Shown: positions 43,184 to 50,019 of the stretch, piece after piece | How the letters are laid out: each line of letters opens with the position of its first letter | How positions within the stretch are numbered: the stretch's first letter is position 1 | Assembly (NCBI GenBank): GCA_002840765.1 | Contig: PHCE01000024.1 | Span: 1-50,019 of the forward strand | Direction: 5' to 3' | Length of the DNA: 50,019 nucleotides | Origin: Betaproteobacteria bacterium HGW-Betaproteobacteria-7 | GTDB taxonomy: Bacteria > Pseudomonadota > Gammaproteobacteria > Burkholderiales > Rhodocyclaceae | Translations under genes and position numbers: made by a program | The notes under the pieces: generated by a model | The model's input: only the letters and a program-made list of their open reading frames with translations | Databases searched by the model: none | Told to the model about the DNA's origin: nothing

Positions 43184-44605
43184 TTATAGCACTTCGGCCG
43201 CGTGATCAGCCAGGCGCGAGCGTTCGCCGCGCTGCAGGGTGATGTGTCCGGAGTGCGGCCAGCCCTTGAATCGATCAACGACGTAGGTCAGGCCGGAACT
43301 GCCTTCGGTCAGGTAGGGCGTATCGATCTGCGCAATGTTGCCCAGGCAGACCACCTTGGTGCCGGGGCCGGCGCGGGTGACCAGCGTCTTCATCTGCTTC
43401 GGTGTCAGGTTCTGCGCTTCGTCGATGATCAGGTATTTCTTCAGGAAGGTGCGGCCGCGCATGAAGTTCAGCGACTTGACCTTGATCTTCGAACGGATGA
43501 TGTCGTTGGTGGCGGCCTTGCCCCAGTCGCCGCCATAGGGACCACTGTCCTCGGTGTGGGTGAGGACTTCGAGGTTGTCTTCAAGTGCCCCCATCCACGG
43601 CGCCATCTTTTCCTCTTCGCTGCCCGGCAGGAAGCCGATGTCCTCGCCGACCGGCACGGTGACGCGGGTCATGATGATCTCGGCGAACTGCTTGCTTTCC
43701 AGCGTCTGAGTCAGGCCCGCCGCCAGCGTCAGCAACGTCTTGCCGGTGCCGGCCTGGCCGAGCAGGGTGACGAAGTCGATGTCCGGGTTCATCAACAGGT
43801 TCATCGCGAAATTCTGTTCGCGATTGCGCGCCGTGATGCCCCAGACGGCATTCTTCGGATGCGTGTAGTCGATCAGCGTTTCCAGCACCGCTGTCTTGCC
43901 GGCGGCTTCCTTGACGATGGCGGCGAAGCCGTCGCTTTCCAGCCAGACGAACTCGTTGATCAGCAATTGCGGACAGAGCGGACCGGTGACCTTGTAGTAG
44001 GTCTTCGATTCCTTTTTCCACGATTCCATGCCCTTACCGTGCTTGTCCCAGAAATTATCGGGCAGGGCGCGCGTGCCGGAGTAGAGGATGTCGGTGTCCT
44101 CGAGCACCTTGTCGTTGAAGTAGTCCTCGGCCAGCAAGTTGAGGGCGCGCGACTTGATGCGCATGTTGATGTCTTTCGACACCAGGATGACCGGGCGCTT
44201 GGGGAATTTCTTCTGCAGGTGGATGACCACCGAGAGGATCTGATTGTCGACCTTGGAGGTCGGCAGGCCCTGCGGCAGTTCGCTGCTGATGGCTTCGGTC
44301 TGCAGGAACAGGCGACCGCTGGCCAGTTTGCTCGACGGGACATAGAGATCGATACCTTCGTCGATGTCGTCGCCGTTCTCGGCCAGCAACTCGTCGAGCA
44401 TGCGCGAGGTCTGGCGGGCATTGCGGGCGATTTCCGACATGCCCTTCTTGTTGTTGTCGAGCTCTTCCAGCGTCATGATCGGCAGGAAGATATCGTGTTC
44501 TTCAAAGCGGAAAATACTGCTGGGGTCGTGCATCAGCACGTTGGTGTCGAGAACGAAAAGTTTGGTAACGGCGGGCTTCTTGGCGGCTGCGGGCTTGCGC
44601 GGCAT
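43184..44605 (-). CDS. PhoH-like ATPase with N-terminal PIN domain
   Basis: 473 aa. The PIN domain (about 13-150) begins KLFVLDTNVLMHDPSSIFRF with the first catalytic Asp and has ELDNNKKGMSEIARNARQTS and VILVSKDINMRIKSRAL. The PhoH ATPase domain follows, with Walker A LLGQAGTGKTLLTLAAG and KYLIIDEAQNLTPKQMKTLV as Walker B/motif region. TRAGPGTKVVCLGNIAQIDT then completes the ATPase motifs. PIN-PhoH proteins are ATP-dependent RNA helicase/ribonucleases, widely found and sometimes paired with a VapB-like antitoxin; none is adjacent here. A terminator follows. Also known as YlaK/PhoH2 type. Confidence 0.93.
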   Translation of the reverse strand: MPRKPAAAKKPAVTKLFVLDTNVLMHDPSSIFRFEEHDIFLPIMTLEELDNNKKGMSEIARNARQTSRMLDELLAENGDDIDEGIDLYVPSSKLASGRLFLQTEAISSELPQGLPTSKVDNQILSVVIHLQKKFPKRPVILVSKDINMRIKSRALNLLAEDYFNDKVLEDTDILYSGTRALPDNFWDKHGKGMESWKKESKTYYKVTGPLCPQLLINEFVWLESDGFAAIVKEAAGKTAVLETLIDYTHPKNAVWGITARNREQNFAMNLLMNPDIDFVTLLGQAGTGKTLLTLAAGLTQTLESKQFAEIIMTRVTVPVGEDIGFLPGSEEEKMAPWMGALEDNLEVLTHTEDSGPYGGDWGKAATNDIIRSKIKVKSLNFMRGRTFLKKYLIIDEAQNLTPKQMKTLVTRAGPGTKVVCLGNIAQIDTPYLTEGSSGLTYVVDRFKGWPHSGHITLQRGERSRLADHAAEVL

Positions 44606-44635
44606 GTGGTGGGCCTTTGGTTGGGTTGGGGAGGG

Positions 44636-45091
44636 TTACAGCGTTTTGACGAAATCGAGCACTTCCTGGACGTGGCCGGGGACCTTGACCCCACGCCATT
44701 CACGGCGCAGCACACCGGCATTGTCGATGACGAAGGTGCTGCGTTCGATGCCGCGCACCTGCTTGCCGTACATGTTCTTCATCTTTATGACGCCGAACAG
44801 GTTGCAGACCGTTTCGTCGGTATCGGCGCCGAGTTCGAAGGGGAAGGCCTGCTTGGCCTTGAAGTTCTCGTGCGACTTCAGGCTGTCGCGGGAAATGCCG
44901 AGAATGACTGCCCCAGCGGCGCTGAATTCGGCGTGAAGATCGCGGAACTGCTGGCCTTCGGTGGTGCAGCCGGGGGTACTGTCCTTGGGATAGAAGTAGA
45001 TGACGACGATCTTGCCGGCCTGGGCAGCGAGCTGGAACGTGTGACCACCGGTGGCGGGTAACGAGAAGTAGGGGATTTTCGAGTCGGGCAC
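44636..45091 (-). CDS. bcp: Peroxiredoxin (Bcp/PrxQ family)
   Basis: 151 aa with a GTG start at 45091 and AGGAG 7 nt upstream; a longer reading from 45178 enters the divergent gene's promoter. The peroxidatic Cys is in YPKDSTPGCTTEGQQFRDL. The resolving Cys found five residues later in typical Bcp is replaced (TTEGQ). A Cys in DETVCNLFGVIKMKN is placed where alpha-3-type PrxQ enzymes carry theirs. It reduces H2O2 and organic peroxides with thioredoxin in the cytoplasm. Divergent from the peptide-binding lipoprotein gene. Confidence 0.93.
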   Translation of the reverse strand: MPDSKIPYFSLPATGGHTFQLAAQAGKIVVIYFYPKDSTPGCTTEGQQFRDLHAEFSAAGAVILGISRDSLKSHENFKAKQAFPFELGADTDETVCNLFGVIKMKNMYGKQVRGIERSTFVIDNAGVLRREWRGVKVPGHVQEVLDFVKTL

Positions 45092-45163
45092 GCGGCAACT
45101 CCTTGTTGTTGGATTTGAGCCATTGTCGGCAAATCCCCGCGGGGCGGTCAAGCCGTCATTTGC

Positions 45164-45169
45164 TAAACT
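45164..45169 (+). promoter_or_regulatory. -10-like hexamer close to the peptide-binding lipoprotein start
   Basis: TAAACT starts exactly 13 nt before the ATG at 45177, the same hexamer and spacing as before tolC (4231) and dnaB (40373). The surrounding octamer GCTAAACT is shared with tolC. Confidence 0.35.
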
Positions 45170-45176
45170 GCGGCTC

Positions 45177-47321
45177 ATGCGAAAAATCTGCGCCTGTCTC
45201 CTTTTCGTCGCCGTGCTGGCCGGTTGCGGCCAGGCGTGGAATGATCCCTATCCGGCAAGCGATGCCGGGCGCAACATTCTGTACACGGCGTTCACCGACC
45301 GGCCAAAACACCTTGATCCGGCGCAGTCCTACACCGAGGACGAGATCACCTTTACGGCGCAGATCTACGAGCCGCCGTTGCAGTACCACTACCTGAAGCG
45401 CCCCTATGAACTGATCCCGGCGACGCTGGAAGCGGTGCCGCAGCCGCGCTACGTCGATGCCGAGGGCCGCGCCTTGCCGACCGATGCGCCGGTCGAGCGG
45501 ATCGCCGAAAGCATCTACGAACTAAAGCTGCAGCCCGGCATCCGCTACCAGCCGCATCCGGCCTTCGCCCTGGATGCTGCTGGCCAGCCGCGCTACCTCG
45601 GGCCAGGGATTGCCGATGGGCGGCGCAGCGTTGCCGATTTCCCGGAAACCGGCACGCGTGAGTTGACCGCCGACGATTACATCTACCAGATCAAGCGCCT
45701 CGCCCATCCGCGTCTGCATTCGCCGATCTACGGCATGATGGCCGACAAGATCGTCGGCCTCAAGGAGCTCGGCGACACGTTGCGCGCTGCGGCCAAGGAC
45801 CTGCCAGCCGATGCCTGGCTCGACCTCGACGCCTATCCGCTGTCCGGCATCGAACGCATCGATGCCCATACCTGGCGCATCCGCATCAAGGGCAAGTATC
45901 CGCAGTTCCTGTACTGGCTGGCCATGCCCTTCTTCGCCCCGGTGCCGCGCGAGGCCGACCGTTTCTTCGCCCAGCCGGGCATGGTCGAGCGCAACCTGAC
46001 GCTTGACTGGTGGCCGATCGGCACCGGGCCGTTCATGCTCGCCGAGAACGATCCGAACCGGCGCATGGTGCTGGCGCGCAATCCCAATTTTCACGGCCAG
46101 ACCTATCCCTGCGAAGGCGAGCCGGGCGATCGCGAAGCCGGTTTGCTCGACGATTGCGGCAAACCGCTACCGTTCCTCGACGCCGCGGTATTCACCCGCG
46201 AGAAGGAGGCGATTCCGTACTGGAACAAGTTCCTGCAGGGCTATTTCGATGCCTCGGGTATTTCCTCCGACAGTTTCGATCAGGCGGTGCGCGTCAATGT
46301 CGGTGGCGACGTGGCGCTGACCGAGGAAATGCAGGAAAAGGGCATCCGCCTGCTGACTTCGGTCAAGACCTCGACCTTCTACATGGGCTTCAACATGCTC
46401 GATCCGGTAGTCGGCGGGCTTGACGCGAAAGCTAGCAAGCTGCGCCAGGCGATCTCGATCGCCATCGACCAGGAGGAGTTCATCTCGATTTTCTCCAACG
46501 GCCGCGGCATCGCCGCCCAGGGGCCGCTGCCGCCGGGCATCTTCGGCTTCGAGGCCGGTGAGGCCGGCGTCAACAAGATAGTTTATGACTGGAACGACGG
46601 AAAGCCGCGGCGCAAGGCGGTCGAGGTTGCGAAGCAATTGGTCGCCGAAGCCGGCTATCCGAATGGGCGCGCCGAGAAGACCGGCGAGCCGCTGGTCCTC
46701 TATCTCGACACCACCGGCGGCGGCATGGGCGAGAAGTCGCGGCTCGACTGGCTGACCCGCCAGTTCGCCAAGATTGACGCGCAACTGGTGGTCCGTTCGA
46801 CCGATTTCAACCGTTTCCAGGACAAACTGCGCAAGGGCAATGTGCAGTTGTATTACCTCGGCTGGAACGCCGATTACCCGGATCCGGAGAATTTCTTCTT
46901 CCTGCTGCATGGCGAGGAGGCGCGCGTCGGGCGCGGTGGCGAGAATTCGTCGAACTACGCCAATCCGGAATTCGACCGTTTGTTCCGGCAAATGAAGAAC
47001 ATGGACAACACGCCGGCGCGTCTGGAAATCATTCGCCGCATGAACGGCATCTTGCAGCACGATGCGCCCTGGGTGTTCGGCCTGCATCCGAAGAGCTACA
47101 CCCTCGGTCACCGCTGGCTGAAGAACCGCAAGCCCAACGACGTCGGCAACAACATCCTCAAGTACCAGCGCATCGATGCTGCCGACCGCACCGTTGCCCG
47201 CAGAGCCTGGAACAAGCCAGTAGTGTGGCCGCTCGGCGTTGGCCTGCTGGTCTTGCTGGCCGCTTTCGTGCCGGCCGTGATCGGCTACCGTCGCCGTGAG
47301 CGACGGGCGGCGATGCGGTGA
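45177..47321 (+). CDS. Peptide/oligopeptide-binding lipoprotein with C-terminal membrane helix
   Basis: 714 aa. MRKICACLLFVAVLAGC is a lipoprotein signal (LAGC, Cys17). The mature protein is an SBP_bac_5 family solute-binding protein: NILYTAFTDRPKHLDPAQSY, ELTADDYIYQIKRLAHPRLH, PIGTGPFMLAENDPNRRMVL and YYLGWNADYPDPENFFFLLH. Unusually, the C-terminus carries a transmembrane helix (VVWPLGVGLLVLLAAFVPAV) with an arginine-rich end. The protein would thus be anchored at both ends. No permease or ATPase genes are adjacent. The stop overlaps the GTG of the methyltransferase gene. Confidence 0.88.
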   Translation: MRKICACLLFVAVLAGCGQAWNDPYPASDAGRNILYTAFTDRPKHLDPAQSYTEDEITFTAQIYEPPLQYHYLKRPYELIPATLEAVPQPRYVDAEGRALPTDAPVERIAESIYELKLQPGIRYQPHPAFALDAAGQPRYLGPGIADGRRSVADFPETGTRELTADDYIYQIKRLAHPRLHSPIYGMMADKIVGLKELGDTLRAAAKDLPADAWLDLDAYPLSGIERIDAHTWRIRIKGKYPQFLYWLAMPFFAPVPREADRFFAQPGMVERNLTLDWWPIGTGPFMLAENDPNRRMVLARNPNFHGQTYPCEGEPGDREAGLLDDCGKPLPFLDAAVFTREKEAIPYWNKFLQGYFDASGISSDSFDQAVRVNVGGDVALTEEMQEKGIRLLTSVKTSTFYMGFNMLDPVVGGLDAKASKLRQAISIAIDQEEFISIFSNGRGIAAQGPLPPGIFGFEAGEAGVNKIVYDWNDGKPRRKAVEVAKQLVAEAGYPNGRAEKTGEPLVLYLDTTGGGMGEKSRLDWLTRQFAKIDAQLVVRSTDFNRFQDKLRKGNVQLYYLGWNADYPDPENFFFLLHGEEARVGRGGENSSNYANPEFDRLFRQMKNMDNTPARLEIIRRMNGILQHDAPWVFGLHPKSYTLGHRWLKNRKPNDVGNNILKYQRIDAADRTVARRAWNKPVVWPLGVGLLVLLAAFVPAVIGYRRRERRAAMR

Positions 47322-48490
47322 GGCTGTGTGCCCGTCAGCAACAGCTCAATGCCTTGTTGCCGCTTTTTCGGACGCTCTGGCATCCGCAACCTTTTCGTGA
47401 AGCCAGGCCCGCCTGGTGCGAGCACTGGCCGGCGCTGACGGAGGAGTTGCTGGCGCTCGACGACGAAGCGGCCACCGCGCTGAACGCCGACGGCCACGCA
47501 GCATTGGTTGCCTTGGCGCGCCACATTCCGGAGGTAACCGCGCTGACGCCGCTGCTCAAGTTAGAACAGCGGCAACCGCCACCGGCGAGCGGTGACGGTG
47601 AGCGCTGGGCCTGGGAAATACCCGGGCGCAAGCGGGCGCAGATCGAGGCCTTTGCCGCGGCGGCCAGCAGCGACGGCCAGCCGGTGCTCGACTGGTGCGG
47701 TGGCAAGGGGCATCTCGGCCGCTTGTTGGCCTGTCAATGGCAAGTGCCTGTGCGGACGCTGGAAATCGATGCCGCGCTGTGCCGAGCCGGGGAACAACTG
47801 GCCCGGCGCCTCGGGGTAGGCCAGGAGTTCATCGCCGCCGATGCGCTGGGCACTGATCTGCAGGCTGCTGCCGGTCAGCATGCGGTTGCCCTGCACGCTT
47901 GTGGCGAATTGCACCGCCGGCTCATTCGCCTGGGAGCCGAGCAGGGCGTGGCGCGTTTCGACGTGGCACCGTGCTGCTACCACTTGCATCTGGGCGAAGT
48001 CTACCGGCCGCTGGCCTCGGTATCGTCGCTGCCGCTGACCGCCGACGATGTGCGTCTGGCAGTCACCGAAACAGTCACCGCCGGCGCCCGCGAAAGGCGC
48101 CTGCGTGATCGGTCGATGGCTTGCAAGCTGGGTTTCGCTGCCTGGCGGCAGCAGTTGAGCGGTGACGCCTACCGCAGTTTCAAGCCAGTGCCGGAAGCCT
48201 GGATGCGTGGCAACTTCGGCGATTTCATGGCGCAGGTGTGTCGTCGTGAGGGCCTGGAGCCACCGGTTGGGGGCGATCTCGAACGCTTTGAACGGCGTGG
48301 CATCGAGCGTCAGCGGGAAGTCTTCCGGCTATCGATCGTCCGCCATGCCTTTCGTCGGGCGCTGGAGGTCTGGCTGGCCGGTGATCTTGCCGTATCGCTG
48401 GAAGAGCGCGGCTATGCCGCAGTGCTCGGCGTGTTCTGCGCCCGCGAACTGACGCCGCGCAACCTGCTTATTTCGGCGCGACGCGACTAG
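47318..48490 (+). CDS. SAM-dependent methyltransferase, METTL25/RRNAD1-like motifs
   Basis: 390 aa with a GTG start overlapping the previous stop (GTGA). A Rossmann methyltransferase domain covers about 105-240: motif I is VLDWCGGKGHLGRLLACQW, then VRTLEIDAALCRAGEQLARR, VALHACGELHRRLI and DVAPCCYHLHLGEVYRPLA. The combination DWCGGKGHLGR with APCCYH is shared with the Methyltransf_32 group (METTL25/RRNAD1). Its substrate in bacteria is not established. The 3' end overlaps the convergent HAD phosphatase gene by 23 nt. Confidence 0.82.
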   Translation: MRLCARQQQLNALLPLFRTLWHPQPFREARPAWCEHWPALTEELLALDDEAATALNADGHAALVALARHIPEVTALTPLLKLEQRQPPPASGDGERWAWEIPGRKRAQIEAFAAAASSDGQPVLDWCGGKGHLGRLLACQWQVPVRTLEIDAALCRAGEQLARRLGVGQEFIAADALGTDLQAAAGQHAVALHACGELHRRLIRLGAEQGVARFDVAPCCYHLHLGEVYRPLASVSSLPLTADDVRLAVTETVTAGARERRLRDRSMACKLGFAAWRQQLSGDAYRSFKPVPEAWMRGNFGDFMAQVCRREGLEPPVGGDLERFERRGIERQREVFRLSIVRHAFRRALEVWLAGDLAVSLEERGYAAVLGVFCARELTPRNLLISARRD

Positions 48491-49136
48491 CCACGAAACT
48501 GGCCAGTTCGTTCGGGTGATCGATAATCAGATCAGCGCCCCAGGTGTCCAGCGGTCCGCTGTCACCCAGGTAGCCGTAGGAAACGGCGACCGTCAGACAG
48601 CCTGCCGCCTTGCCGGCGACGATGTCGCGCCGATCGTCACCGACATAGAGCGTGCGCCCAGGCTGGCAACCGAGCAATGTGCAGGCATGCAATATGGGCA
48701 TGGGCGAAGGCTTGGCTTCTGCCGTCGTGTCGCCGCTGACCACGCAGGGAGTACGGTGCGCCAGGTTGAGCAGGGCGACCAGTGGATCGGTGAAGCGCCG
48801 ACGCTTGTTGGTGACGATGCCCCAGCCGAGGTTCAGCGCCTCCAATCCATCGAGCAATTCGGGGATACCGTCGAACAGACGGGTTTCGGCACACAGGTGC
48901 GCCTCATAGAATTCGAGGAATCGCTCTGCCAGGCGCGGGTAGTCCGCGTCCTCAGGCGTGATGCCGAAAGCGGCCCGTAGCAGCCCGCGGACACCCTGTG
49001 AGGTGTAGGGGCGCAGTGCGTTCAAGGCCTGCTCATCGCGCCCTTCTTCACGCAGCAGCCGATTCGCTGCCCGTCCCAGATCGGGCGCCGTGTCGGCCAG
49101 GGTGCCGTCGAGATCGAAAAGAACTGCTTCGAACAT
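48468..49136 (-). CDS. gph: HAD-family phosphatase (phosphoglycolate or MurNAc-6-phosphate type)
   Basis: 222 aa. HAD motif I is AVLFDLDGTLADTAPDLGRA (Asp10 and Asp12 region), motif II WGIVTNKRR, motif III KPSPMPI and motif IV YVGDDRRDIVAGKAAGC. The cap domain is helical, type I. Genes next to ubiG in this orientation are annotated either gph (2-phosphoglycolate phosphatase) or, in pseudomonads, mupP (MurNAc-6-phosphate phosphatase in cell-wall recycling). Sequence alone does not decide. It begins 15 nt after the ubiG stop. Confidence 0.88.
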   Translation of the reverse strand: MFEAVLFDLDGTLADTAPDLGRAANRLLREEGRDEQALNALRPYTSQGVRGLLRAAFGITPEDADYPRLAERFLEFYEAHLCAETRLFDGIPELLDGLEALNLGWGIVTNKRRRFTDPLVALLNLAHRTPCVVSGDTTAEAKPSPMPILHACTLLGCQPGRTLYVGDDRRDIVAGKAAGCLTVAVSYGYLGDSGPLDTWGADLIIDHPNELASFVASRVAPK

Positions 49137-49151
49137 CGGGTCGCCTCGCCT

Positions 49152-49850
49152 TCAGCCGGCGCGGCGAGTGTGCATCAGGTAATTGACGCTGGTGTCGCGG
49201 CCGAGCGCGTAGTGCTGGGTCAGCGGGTTGTAGCTCATGCCGATCAGCTCCTGCGGTTCGAGCGCAGCCATCTTTGCCCAGCGCGCCAGTTCCGATGGTT
49301 TGATGAAACGGGCATAGTCGTGCGTGCCGCGCGGCAGCAGGCGGAGAATGTATTCGGCGCCGATGACGGCGAACAGGTAGGATTTCGGATTGCGGTTCAG
49401 CGTCGAGAAGAAAACCTGCCCCCCCGGCTTGACCAGGCGGGCGCAGGCGGCGATGACGCTGGACGGATTGGGCACGTGCTCGAGCATTTCCAGGCAGGTC
49501 ACGGCGTCAAAGCTCGCCGGCATTTCCTCGGCCAGTGCCTCGACGGCGATCTTGCGGTAATCGACCTTCTGGCCGCTTTCCAGCAGATGCAGCTTGGCCA
49601 CGCCGAGCGGCTTCTCGGAGAGATCGATGCCGGTGACGTTAGCGCCACGGGTCGCCATGCCTTCGGACAACAGGCCACCGCCACAACCGACATCGAGCAC
49701 GCGCTTGCCGTTGAGGCCGACGATGCCGTCGATCCAGTCCAGACGCAGTGGGTTGATGTCGTGCAGCGGCTTGAATTCGCTGTTCGGATCCCACCAGCGA
49801 TGGGCGAGATCACCAAATTTTTCCAGTTCGACAGGGTCGGCGTTGAGCAT
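49152..49850 (-). CDS. ubiG: Ubiquinone biosynthesis O-methyltransferase UbiG
   Basis: 232 aa. [20 protein letters not shown] and [12 protein letters not shown] are the UbiG-specific N-terminus. AdoMet motif I is [20 protein letters not shown], followed by [16 protein letters not shown] and the post-motif [34 protein letters not shown] gives the membrane-binding region, and [20 protein letters not shown] is also conserved. It catalyses both O-methylation steps of ubiquinone synthesis. Gene order ompA-ubiG-phosphatase on the minus strand is typical for betaproteobacteria. Confidence 0.97.
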   Translation of the reverse strand: MLNADPVELEKFGDLAHRWWDPNSEFKPLHDINPLRLDWIDGIVGLNGKRVLDVGCGGGLLSEGMATRGANVTGIDLSEKPLGVAKLHLLESGQKVDYRKIAVEALAEEMPASFDAVTCLEMLEHVPNPSSVIAACARLVKPGGQVFFSTLNRNPKSYLFAVIGAEYILRLLPRGTHDYARFIKPSELARWAKMAALEPQELIGMSYNPLTQHYALGRDTSVNYLMHTRRAG

Positions 49851-49870
49851 GATCGTTTCGCAGGAGTGGA

Positions 49871-49901
49871 AAAAGAAAAAGCCCTGCCGAAGCAGGGCTT
49901 T
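49871..49901 (-). terminator. Rho-independent terminator after the OmpA-family gene
   Basis: AAAGCCCTGC (49878-49887) pairs with GCAGGGCTTT (49892-49901), loop CGAA, and on the minus strand is followed by TTTTTCTTTTTCC. It separates the outer membrane protein gene from ubiG. Confidence 0.88.
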
Positions 49902-49920
49902 GCATTGTAGCAGCGGTGTC

Positions 49921-50019
49921 TTACTTGGTGCCGATGACTTCGATGTCGACGCGACGATCCGGCTGCAGGCAGTCGATCAGGGCCTTGGTCTTGGCATTGC
50001 CCTTGCACTTGTCGCCGGT
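49921..50019 (-). CDS. OmpA-family protein, C-terminal end only
   Basis: The last 32 codons of a gene that enters from the right edge. The reading [20 protein letters not shown] followed by [12 protein letters not shown] and TAA matches the end of the OmpA-like peptidoglycan-binding domain, with its two cysteines and the R-R-V-D-I-E-V ending. The protein anchors the outer membrane to peptidoglycan. Nothing can be said about its N-terminal beta-barrel from this window. Confidence 0.88.
   Translation of the reverse strand, partial: TGDKCKGNAKTKALIDCLQPDRRVDIEVIGTK

Noticed and set aside
43202..45061. A 619-codon open frame on the plus strand
   Set aside because: Antisense across phoH and the peroxiredoxin gene, spanning a terminator-free intergenic gap; real motifs are all on the minus strand.

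Overview
The window reads as a chromosomal segment of a GC-rich betaproteobacterium, most likely Rhodocyclales (Dechloromonas/Azonexus/Thauera-like). The grounds are the gene order rpsF-priB-rpsR-rplI-dnaB, the minus-strand set ompA-ubiG-HAD phosphatase, the paired aat and bpt N-degron transferases, a ppx-mla block, and the flavour of the predicted proteins. The genus is inference; no rRNA or tRNA gene was seen.

Layout. 1-4.2 kb is a type VI secretion cargo locus: the 3' end of a vgrG, a candidate effector overlapping it, a candidate exported immunity protein overlapping the effector, a decayed second vgrG and an A+T-rich exported orphan. 4.2-8.8 kb is a TolC/MacA/split-MacB tripartite exporter. 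8.9-10.5 kb holds a membrane-anchored TIR protein, acylphosphatase and a MaoC-like hydratase. 10.5-15.6 kb is a small minus-strand defence-like island: brnT-brnA, an unpaired higA-type antitoxin, a protein with a HEPN-like R-x4-H motif, and a long MmeI-like restriction-methyltransferase broken by an internal deletion. 15.6-22.3 kb combines the Fbp ferric-iron importer (fbpC, fbpB, fbpA) with aat, bpt, an MliC/YbaY-like envelope protein and an ankyrin protein. 22.4-27.1 kb has an NlpC/P60 hydrolase, an acrylyl-CoA reductase-like enzyme, a response regulator with a degenerate GGDEF domain, and propionyl-CoA synthetase. 27.2-32.1 kb is ppx followed by an Mla-type phospholipid transport operon (E, F, D, lipoprotein). 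32.1-38.8 kb contains a TetR regulator divergent from etfBA, a CbiM-like membrane protein, a FimV-like protein and an acyl-CoA dehydrogenase. 38.8-41.8 kb is the ribosomal protein/priB/dnaB block. 41.8-50 kb holds a transglutaminase-like protein with Ser at the expected Cys position, PhoH, peroxiredoxin, a peptide-binding lipoprotein coupled to a methyltransferase, the HAD phosphatase, ubiG and the 3' end of an OmpA-family gene.

How the parts work together: PrpE, the AcuI-like reductase, the acyl-CoA dehydrogenase and its electron acceptor ETF point to short-chain acyl-CoA metabolism, probably controlled in part by the TetR protein through two palindromes next to its own start. The Fbp genes sit in three transcription units, with the ATPase transcribed together with the N-degron transferases. 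Points most worth following up are the HEPN/broken-methyltransferase/brnTA/higA island, the cysteine cluster in FbpC, a recurring -10-like hexamer placed about 13 nt before several start codons (possible leaderless transcripts), a non-ATG (CTG) start for priB, and the T6SS effector candidate.
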